DNA of 64,000 nt from Klebsiella pneumoniae. GTDB lineage: Bacteria > Pseudomonadota > Gammaproteobacteria > Steroidobacterales > Steroidobacteraceae. The notes below the pieces were generated by a model that saw only the letters and a list, made by a program, of their open reading frames with translations, ran no database searches and was not told the DNA's origin. The position numbers and the translations under genes are program-made. Positions 57,140 to 64,000 of the stretch are shown here, piece by piece; the first letter of the stretch is position 1; every line of letters begins with the position of its first letter. The stretch covers positions 1-64,000 of the forward strand of contig CAMCBU010000007.1 of NCBI GenBank assembly GCA_945873095.1. The letters run 5' to 3'.

Positions 57140-58327
57140 ATGACAGATTTCACGCCTAGCCCCCGCGAACTCGAGCTCGAGGCGCGAACCCAGCGCTTCG
57201 TTCGCGATGTCATCATCCCCTATGAATCCGATCCACGATTCCAGGGACCCATCACCGACGATCTCGTGCAGGAACTGCACGCAAAAGCCCGCGCGGTCGG
57301 GCTGCTCGCGCCTCACGTCGGCAGCGAATGGGGCGGCTACGGGCTGACCCATCGCGAAATCGCCACGGTGTTGCGCGCCAGCGGGTATTCGCTGCTCGGT
57401 CCCGTCGCGATGAATTGCATGGCACCCGATGAGGGGAACATGCACATGCTCGAGCGCATTGCGACGCACGCTCAGAAAGAGCGCTTCCTCAAACCGCTGG
57501 CAGCCGGCCTCACGCGTTCGTCGTTTTTCATGACCGAGCCGGATGGCGGCTCGGGCTCCGATCCGGACATGCTCAAAACCGAAGCCGTCGAAGACGGGGA
57601 TCACTGGGTCATCAATGGCCGCAAGTGGTTCATCACCGGCGCCGAGGGGGCTGGCTTTGGCATCGTGATGGCGCGCACCGGTGGTCACCACTCAACCATG
57701 TTCCTCGTGCCGCTACCAGACCCGGGTATCGTGCTCGAACGCGTGATGCACACGGTCGATCACACCATGCCGGGTGGGCACGGCGTGTTGTCGCTGACGA
57801 ATGTCCGAGTCCCCAAAGAAATGGTGCTCGGTGCGCCGCACGAAGGCTTCAAATATGCCCAGGTGCGGCTCGCGCCAGCCCGTCTGACCCACTGCATGCG
57901 TTGGTGGGGCGCTGCGCAGCGCGCTCATCACATCGCCACCGAATACGCATGCCGCCGGCAGGCTTTCGGCAAAGCGCTGATCGATCACGAGGGCGTCGGT
58001 TTCGCCTTGGCTCGTAACGAAGTGGATCTGAAGCAGACTCAGTTGATGATCGATTACGTGGCCTGGACCCTCGATCAGGGCAGCCGCGCCTCAACCGATT
58101 CCAGCATGGCCAAATACACCTGCGGCGAGACGCTGTTTCAGATCGTCGATCGTTGCGTGCAGGTGCTCGGCGGTAGCGGCATCGTCGATGAGACGCCGGT
58201 CTCAAAGATTTGGCGAGAGATCCGAGGGTTCCGCGTGTACGACGGCCCCTCGGAGGTTCACCTCTACTCGCTCGCCAGACGCTTGAAGCGCAAAACGGCC
58301 GCCGCGACGAGCGCAAGCCCGACGTAA
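57140..58327 (+). CDS. Acyl-CoA dehydrogenase
   Basis: MTEPDGGSGSDPDMLKTEAV, ACRRQAFGKALIDHEGVGF, VQVLGGSGIVDETPVSKIWREIRGFRVYDGPSEVH. Confidence 0.94.
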   Translation: MTDFTPSPRELELEARTQRFVRDVIIPYESDPRFQGPITDDLVQELHAKARAVGLLAPHVGSEWGGYGLTHREIATVLRASGYSLLGPVAMNCMAPDEGNMHMLERIATHAQKERFLKPLAAGLTRSSFFMTEPDGGSGSDPDMLKTEAVEDGDHWVINGRKWFITGAEGAGFGIVMARTGGHHSTMFLVPLPDPGIVLERVMHTVDHTMPGGHGVLSLTNVRVPKEMVLGAPHEGFKYAQVRLAPARLTHCMRWWGAAQRAHHIATEYACRRQAFGKALIDHEGVGFALARNEVDLKQTQLMIDYVAWTLDQGSRASTDSSMAKYTCGETLFQIVDRCVQVLGGSGIVDETPVSKIWREIRGFRVYDGPSEVHLYSLARRLKRKTAAATSASPT

Positions 58328-58818
58328 AGCCCCATCGTCAACAAATAACCCGGGAAATATCCGGCGACCGCGGCCGCGTAAGCTCCCCAAGTCGTCGTCT
58401 CGGGCGATGGCGCAAGCCAATACATACCGAGATTCGCGACTACGAAAGTCACGAAAGCAGCAGCCGCGCCGACCGCGAGGATGAACGGCGCCCGTGCTCG
58501 CGCAGGGTCGGCCCCGAGCCAGTGGCCCGCGGCCCAAAGCGCACCATAAGCAGGAATCAAGAAAAAATACGCCGGCGAGTAGCAATCGGTCGGCGTGCCC
58601 AGCGCGAAGGCGGTCAAATCGGCCACCCAGGCCAAGACGAAGAACGCGGGGAACAAGCGCGGCTCACGTAGCCACAGACCGGCTAAAAAAAACACTGCCC
58701 ACGACGCATCCGGCGGACCCTGCAACTCCCCGAAATGCCCCACTCGCGTCGCACTCATGGCCAGGGCCAAGCTCAACGCCAGCATCCAAAATCCACGACC
58801 TTTGATGGTGTCCGTCAT
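58264..58818 (-). CDS. Integral membrane protein, probable BtuM-like solitary cobalamin transporter (ECF S-component family)
   Basis: 184 aa, about six TM segments, single Cys (C79 in TDCYSP), directly downstream of riboswitch-btuB. Confidence 0.6.
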   Translation of the reverse strand: MTDTIKGRGFWMLALSLALAMSATRVGHFGELQGPPDASWAVFFLAGLWLREPRLFPAFFVLAWVADLTAFALGTPTDCYSPAYFFLIPAYGALWAAGHWLGADPARARAPFILAVGAAAAFVTFVVANLGMYWLAPSPETTTWGAYAAAVAGYFPGYLLTMGLYVGLALVAAAVLRFKRLASE

Positions 58819-58838
58819 GTTCCAACCCTCCCTCACAA

Positions 58839-60665
58839 TCAACGCGGCGCGCTGTATCGCACGCTCAATAAAAATTCCCGGCCCAAGGCGGGGTACAACG
58901 TCGCCGTCTCGTAACGGCGATCGAATGCATTGGCAACTCGCAGCTGCATCGCGAGCGATGAGGTAGCGCGCCACTCCGACGTGAGATCGACGGTGACGAC
59001 ACTGCCGAGCTGCCGCGAGTTGGCGAGGTCATCATACCTGCGCCCCATCCAGTAGACACCGGTTCCGAACGACCAGTCGCCGAGCTGCCAATGCGCGGAC
59101 GTCTTACCAGACCAGTTCGGACGACGCGGTAATTCACGCCCACGATTGAAGCCTGCGCTGCGATCCTCTGCTTGGAGCCAAGAGAGCGACTGACTCAAAC
59201 GAAGCGGCCCTCGAGACCACTCGAGTTGCCCCTCCGCACCCTGCAATAGCGCACTCGCCACGTTGTTGGGTCGGAAGATCGCCACGTCGTAAGCGACCAG
59301 ATCATCGACCTGGTTGCGATACAGCGACACCGACCAGCGCCCCCAATCAGTACGGCGTTTCACGCCGAGCTCGACGTTTCGCGATTTCTCAGGTTCGAGA
59401 TCCGGGTTGCTGAACCCCGGGTAGTAGAGCTCGTTGAACGACGGCGCCTTGAAGGCGGTTCCGGCACTCGCGTACCACTGCCAACCCGGTGCCGAGCGGT
59501 AACCGACCGACGCGGTGCCCGTCTGGTGCGAGCCGAACTGCTCGTTGTCGTCGCTACGACCGGATAAGCCCCATTGCCAACGACCCGCACCAGCCGTGTA
59601 TTGCGCAAACCAAGCGCGATTGAAACGCGATGCCACATCGAAACCGACGTCGCTCGCCACTCGATCGAGCAACCAGTCGGCACCCACGATCAAGGTTCCG
59701 GTGGCGAGCGAGACATCCGTTTGGAAGGTCGCCGAATCGCGTCGCGAATTGAAGGTGCTGCTGTAATCACCGGCAGGGCTGAAACTGGTGGACTCATCCC
59801 ACGATCGACCGAGCGTCAACGTCGAACGCCACCCATCGACCCAAGCATGCTGTGCCTTGAATCCAGCCACTTGGTTGACGAGGTCGGAGCGATTCAAAAA
59901 CGAACCGTCAAAAGCCACATCGGCCGTGGCGCGCTGCATGAACGCCTCGGCGCTCGCGCCTGAATCGAACTGGTAGCCGAGCCGAAGATTGGCGCTGTGG
60001 TTCTCATACGGGTCCCGATCCGGCTCGCGCGTGAAACAACCACCGCCCGGCGGAAAGGGCAAACCCAAACAAGCGTTCGTCCCATCGGTCTCGAGCAGAC
60101 TCGCCTGCAAATCGACCGACCAGCCGTCGGCGGAGCCACCGAGGCCGAGCGCGGCTTGGCGAGTTCCGTTGGAGCCACCGGTCAAGCGCAGCGTTTGGCC
60201 TGCACCGGCACCGCGTCGCGTGAAGATCTGCACGACTCCGCCCATCGCATCCGGGCCGTACAGACTCGAGCGCACACCGCGCACGATTTCGATGCGTTCG
60301 ATGCTGTCGATCGGCAAATCCTGGATCGCCGGAATACCCGCCGACACCGAACCGATTCGCACCCCGTCGATCAACCACAACACGTGATCCGACTCTCCAC
60401 CGCGCAGGTACAAGGAGGTCGGCTGACCGATGCCGCCCTGTCTTGCGAGGTTGATCCCTTCGACGCCTTGCAGGAGCTCATCCAGTGTGCGCGCCTGCAG
60501 CTGATCGATCTCGGCGCGCTCGATCACCGTCACCGAGGCCAAACTCGCATCGAGCTCTTCGCTCAAGCGCGAGGCCGTCACCACCACGGCCGGCTGGGCC
60601 GCGAATCCGCCTACCGAACCAAACGGTATCAACAGGACAACGCCCCAATACAGCTTCTTGGACAT
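58839..60665 (-). CDS. btuB: TonB-dependent vitamin B12 receptor BtuB
   Basis: VVVTASRLSEELDASLASVTVIERAEIDQLQARTLDELLQGVEGINLARQGGIGQPTSLYLRGGESDHVLWLIDGVRIGSVSAG; riboswitch upstream. Confidence 0.93.
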   Translation of the reverse strand: MSKKLYWGVVLLIPFGSVGGFAAQPAVVVTASRLSEELDASLASVTVIERAEIDQLQARTLDELLQGVEGINLARQGGIGQPTSLYLRGGESDHVLWLIDGVRIGSVSAGIPAIQDLPIDSIERIEIVRGVRSSLYGPDAMGGVVQIFTRRGAGAGQTLRLTGGSNGTRQAALGLGGSADGWSVDLQASLLETDGTNACLGLPFPPGGGCFTREPDRDPYENHSANLRLGYQFDSGASAEAFMQRATADVAFDGSFLNRSDLVNQVAGFKAQHAWVDGWRSTLTLGRSWDESTSFSPAGDYSSTFNSRRDSATFQTDVSLATGTLIVGADWLLDRVASDVGFDVASRFNRAWFAQYTAGAGRWQWGLSGRSDDNEQFGSHQTGTASVGYRSAPGWQWYASAGTAFKAPSFNELYYPGFSNPDLEPEKSRNVELGVKRRTDWGRWSVSLYRNQVDDLVAYDVAIFRPNNVASALLQGAEGQLEWSRGPLRLSQSLSWLQAEDRSAGFNRGRELPRRPNWSGKTSAHWQLGDWSFGTGVYWMGRRYDDLANSRQLGSVVTVDLTSEWRATSSLAMQLRVANAFDRRYETATLYPALGREFLLSVRYSAPR

Positions 60666-60712
60666 TCGTCATCTCCGGAGCCGAGCACCACCCGTGCGCG
60701 TCTGCAGCGATT

Positions 60713-60905
60713 CACGAGGCCGGTCTCCGGACTGACGAGTGGAATCAACCTTGGATTCCGCGGGCGATCGACCTTCCCACAAGCCGAAACTTGCAGTGGT
60801 CGAGGAGAGATCGCCCTGCCTCGCTTACCGTTGCGGGGGCAGTGCCGGATTCACACCGGCTTCCCGTTTCACCCTCGCTGCGACGATCGCAGCGGGGCAC
60901 CTCAC
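60713..60905 (-). ncRNA. Cobalamin riboswitch
   Basis: Minus strand: GGGAAgccGGTGTGAATCCGGCACTGCCCCCGCAACGGTAAGCGAGG ... CCACTGC ... GGGAAGG ... GTCAGTCCGGAGACCGGCC. Confidence 0.93.
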
Positions 60906-60963
60906 GAACGGGCAAGAGGCTACGCTCGGCGCGCGGATGCCGTCAAGCGATGCGCGCGCGGCG

Positions 60964-62547
60964 TCAGGAACTGCAAGAGAGCGCCGAACAACCGGGACGA
61001 TCACGCGCCCACTCGGGACGATGCTGCGCGTAGCGCTCATCGCCCTCGCGTTTTTCGTAAGGATTACCGAGCACTTGCTGTAACGCTTCAAGTGGCGCTA
61101 AGTCACCTTCTGTCGCGGCATCGATGGCCATCTGCAGTAGATAGTTGCGCGGCACGTAGCACGGATTGACCGCATTCATTCGCTCGCGACGCCGCTCCGT
61201 GGACAAGCCAACGCCGACCTTCAACTCCGCTGCAACACGATCACATCGCCAACGTAACCAGCTTTCCCAACGCATCGCGAGTTCGTCCGACAAGTTCTTC
61301 GGGTCATAGAGCGCTGCACGCACGACGCCGATGTCGTCGATCTCGGCGAGCATCCGAAAGAAGATCGTCATGTCGGTCTCGGCTGCGCCTAACAACTCGA
61401 ACAGCCTCTCGATGGCCTCGGTGTCGCCGTCGCGATCGAGTGCATGGAGCCCGAGTTTTTGCGCGAGCGAGAGGCGAAACTGCCGTGCATAGGTTTCGCG
61501 ATAGCGCTCGAGCCCGGTCTCGAGTGCCTCGCGCGAGTTCACGAGCGGCAGCAAAGCTCCGGCGAGCCGCGCGAGGTTCCACAAAGCGATCTGTGGTTGG
61601 CGACCGTAGGCATAACGACGCCCCTCAGCGTCGGTGGTGTTCGGCGTCCAATTCGGATCGTAGTGATCGAGCCAACCATACGGACCGTAATCGATCGTGA
61701 GGCCGAGTATCGACATGTTGTCGGTGTTCATCACGCCATGCACGAAGCCGACCCGCATCCAATGCGAAATCATCACGGCGGTGCGCTCGCAAATCTCGCC
61801 GAACCATGCGGCATAGTCCGGCAACCGATCGGCTTGCCAATACTGCGGATAGTCGTGCCGAATCACGAAATTAGCCAACTCACGCAGGCGATCGAGCTCG
61901 TTCATCGCCGCATGCAGTTCAAAGTTACCGAAACGGACGAACGACGGTGCGACCCGGCAGACGATGGCGCCGGGCTCAGCTTGGGGGTTGCCGTCGTAGA
62001 ACATATCGCGAATCACCGTCTCGCCGGTCGCCACGAGACTCAGCGCTCGTGTCGTCGGCACACCCAGCGCATGCATCGCCTCGCTGCAAACGAACTCGCG
62101 CAAGCTCGAACGCAGCACTGCCCGACCGTCCGCTCGGCGCGAATACGGTGTCGGCCCCGCGCCCTTCAGCTGCAGTTCGAAACGCCCGCCCGAGCGGCCC
62201 TCGATCTCGCCCAAGGAGATCGCGCGCCCATCGCCCAACTGCCCTGCCCAATGACCGAATTGATGGCCTCCGTAGCGCGCGGCATAGGGGCGCATGCCAG
62301 CGGCCAACTCGTTGCCAGCCAAGATGAAAACGGCGCCATCCTGATCCGTCGCGGGCCGGGCAAGATCCAACAGCGCCGCGCAGTCCTCCGACCACGCCAA
62401 CAAACGCGGTGCACTCACCGCTTGAGGCCGCACGCGCGAAAACGCCACATTCGGCACTTGGCGCGAGAAATTCGGCGCATCCGCCTCGCCCTCGAGCTCA
62501 TCGACGAAGCGACTTTGAAAATTCAGGTCGGACAACTTACGCGCCAT
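60964..62547 (-). CDS. selO: Protein adenylyltransferase SelO (YdiU family)
   Basis: ARYGGHQFGHWAGQLGDGRAISLGE, LQLKGAGPTPYSRRADGRAVLRSSLREFVCSEAMHALGVPTTRAL, GVMNTDNMSILGLTIDYGPYG; C-terminal GCSALSCSS. Confidence 0.96.
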   Translation of the reverse strand: MARKLSDLNFQSRFVDELEGEADAPNFSRQVPNVAFSRVRPQAVSAPRLLAWSEDCAALLDLARPATDQDGAVFILAGNELAAGMRPYAARYGGHQFGHWAGQLGDGRAISLGEIEGRSGGRFELQLKGAGPTPYSRRADGRAVLRSSLREFVCSEAMHALGVPTTRALSLVATGETVIRDMFYDGNPQAEPGAIVCRVAPSFVRFGNFELHAAMNELDRLRELANFVIRHDYPQYWQADRLPDYAAWFGEICERTAVMISHWMRVGFVHGVMNTDNMSILGLTIDYGPYGWLDHYDPNWTPNTTDAEGRRYAYGRQPQIALWNLARLAGALLPLVNSREALETGLERYRETYARQFRLSLAQKLGLHALDRDGDTEAIERLFELLGAAETDMTIFFRMLAEIDDIGVVRAALYDPKNLSDELAMRWESWLRWRCDRVAAELKVGVGLSTERRRERMNAVNPCYVPRNYLLQMAIDAATEGDLAPLEALQQVLGNPYEKREGDERYAQHRPEWARDRPGCSALSCSS

Positions 62548-62571
62548 GCCGAGGATTATATGATTGCGCGC
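62548..62571. promoter_or_regulatory. 24-bp divergent promoter with overlapping -10 boxes (TATAAT for selO, TATGAT for MOSC gene)
   Basis: TATAAT (minus, 62560-62555) N7 to selO ATG; TATGAT (plus, 62559-62564) N7 to ATG at 62572. Confidence 0.6.
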
Positions 62572-63354
62572 ATGAGCTCTCGTGTGACGATCGCCTCCCT
62601 ACACGTTTATCCGGTCAAATCCGCTCGCGTCATCGACTGCCAAGAGGCGCGGCTCGGGCCTCGCGGCCTGCAGCATGATCGGCACTGGATGCTGATCGAC
62701 CACGACGGGCGATTTTTGACGCAACGCAGTCATCCGCAACTGGCGCGCCTCGCGGCCCTCGTGCAAGGCGACACTCTGCGACTTGCGCATCCCGATTGCG
62801 GCGAGCTGAGTGTCGACTTATCAAGCGATCTGCCCGCACCCTTGGATCCGATCCGCCGAGTCACGATCTGGAAGCGGCATCACGATGCGCTCGATGCCGG
62901 TGACGACGCTGCGCGGTTTTGCACTCGTCTGATCGGTGCACCGGCTCGATTGGTCGCGGCCATCGATCAGAACTTTCCGGACGGTTATCCGCTTTTGGTC
63001 TGCAACGAAGCGTCGTTGCGCGATCTGAATCGGCGCATGCCAGCGTCGTTGCCCATGAGCCGCTTCCGACCCAATCTCGTCTTACGCGGCCTCGACGCTT
63101 GGGACGAGGACCGTATCGCGACCCTGCGCATCGGGACGGCGCGGCTGAAGCTCGTCAAACCCTGCACGCGCTGCGTGATCACGAGCCTCGATCAGTCCAC
63201 CGGCATGTCCGCGGACGACCCGCTGCCCACGCTGCGTGCATTTCGCTGGAACGCGACGCTACACGGCGTGACGTTCGGTGAGAACGCCGAGGTCCACAGT
63301 GGCTCGGGAGCCACCTTGAAAGTTGGCGATGCGGTGGAAATCAGCTGGCGCTGA
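62572..63354 (+). CDS. MOSC domain-containing protein with N-terminal beta-barrel domain
   Basis: IASLHVYPVKSARVIDCQEARLGPRGLQHDRHWMLIDHDGRFLTQR; RFRPNLVLRGLDAWDED; VKPCTRCVITSLDQ. Confidence 0.93.
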   Translation: MSSRVTIASLHVYPVKSARVIDCQEARLGPRGLQHDRHWMLIDHDGRFLTQRSHPQLARLAALVQGDTLRLAHPDCGELSVDLSSDLPAPLDPIRRVTIWKRHHDALDAGDDAARFCTRLIGAPARLVAAIDQNFPDGYPLLVCNEASLRDLNRRMPASLPMSRFRPNLVLRGLDAWDEDRIATLRIGTARLKLVKPCTRCVITSLDQSTGMSADDPLPTLRAFRWNATLHGVTFGENAEVHSGSGATLKVGDAVEISWR

Positions 63355-63369
63355 GGCGCGCGGCCGCGA

Positions 63370-64000
63370 TCAAGCCGGCGGCGGGCCGACCAACTGCACG
63401 CGTGAGGTCACCTGACCTTTGAAGTCGAGCCAGGCGTGGTTGGCGTAGTCGTACAACTTGCAGCTGCGCACGCACTCTCGGTAGCTGCGCCAGTTCATGC
63501 GATACACCTGGTATTGATTGTCGAAGCGCTCGCTGAGCAAGCGCTGTGCCTTGCGCAGCGAATACATCGGAATACGCGGATTCAGATGGTGCGCGTTGTG
63601 TTCCATGATGTTGTGGAGCAAGCGATCGAGGCCGAACGGAAACCGCACATGAACGGTCGCTGTGAGGTAAGCGCGATAGCGCTGCCACTCGTGCCGCGCC
63701 TGAAACCACGCAATCGCCGGATGGGTATGGTGCACGAACACCACAAAGCCCATCACCACGTTCCACAGCGCGAACGGCACGATCACCCCGAACGCCAGCA
63801 ACAACCAAAAACTCTGCTCGGTGCGCGCGGCGACCACGGCGACGAGTGCAACCCAGCCGATCATGGCGACCGTCACCAGCGCGCTATCCCAATGATATTT
63901 GGCGCGACTCGCACCGATCTGACGTTTGGTGGCGAAGTACAGTTTCTTCCACCAAAGCTCGAGGAAGTAATAAAGACCCCAACCGGCACCGCTGCGATAA
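63370..64000 (-). CDS. Fatty acid desaturase family protein, N-terminus beyond window edge
   Basis: Open reading continues to 64000 (YRSGAGWGLYYFLELWWKKLYFATKRQIGASRAKYHWDSALVTVAMIG...); HHTHP and HNAHH His boxes. Confidence 0.85.
   Translation of the reverse strand, partial: YRSGAGWGLYYFLELWWKKLYFATKRQIGASRAKYHWDSALVTVAMIGWVALVAVVAARTEQSFWLLLAFGVIVPFALWNVVMGFVVFVHHTHPAIAWFQARHEWQRYRAYLTATVHVRFPFGLDRLLHNIMEHNAHHLNPRIPMYSLRKAQRLLSERFDNQYQVYRMNWRSYRECVRSCKLYDYANHAWLDFKGQVTSRVQLVGPPPA

Noticed and set aside
61444-62559. First 372 residues of the 636-aa ORF ending at 63354
   Set aside because: Antisense to selO; MOSC homology begins only at 62560/62572, where a -10 box and ATG lie.
1-64000. CRISPR arrays, tRNAs, rRNAs, IS elements, prophage, toxin-antitoxin or restriction systems
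   Set aside because: Looked for in intergenic gaps and ORF list; no regularly spaced repeats, cloverleaf-like sequences, transposases, integrases or defence-type proteins were recognised.

Overview
This is a 64 kb chromosomal window, high in GC and densely coding, from a probable gammaproteobacterium (lineage inferred only from gene content). I found no rRNA, tRNA, CRISPR array, prophage or IS element. The blocks, left to right, are: the N-terminal edge of a possible PEP carboxylase; a TonB-receptor plus CoA-dependent catabolic island (amidohydrolase, three class III CoA-transferases, EamA transporter, GntR/UTRA regulator, MaoC, acyl-CoA dehydrogenase, second TonB receptor); aminotransferases, a CPA2 antiporter and msrA; a patatin/beta-barrel (type Vd-like) protein, a TonB receptor and agmatine deiminase; icd-aceK; a sterol-desaturase-family protein; a complete three-subunit Mg-chelatase (bchH divergent from bchI-bchD) without any other photosynthesis gene in view; a polyamine uptake and catabolism locus (potFGHI, spuC-like, two puuA-like, puuD, puuB-like, and a distant puuC-like gene); an RND efflux pair; rlmKL, a DnaQ/GIY-YIG fusion and an aldehyde dehydrogenase in one operon; and a B12 block (cobalamin riboswitch, btuB, BtuM-like), then selO, a MOSC protein and an edge-truncated desaturase. 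The observations I rate highest are: the isolated bchH/bchID module with a TGTC-N10-GACA (PpsR/CrtJ-type) palindrome in its divergent promoter; a recurring leaderless-promoter layout (-10 box 6-9 nt before the start codon) at many first genes; tandem repeats that duplicate start codons at both junctions of the DnaQ/GIY-YIG gene; and a 66-bp, 23% GC patch with a perfect 10-bp inverted repeat inside a GC-rich glutamine-synthetase-like gene. All family names come from motif and sequence recognition; no searches were run.
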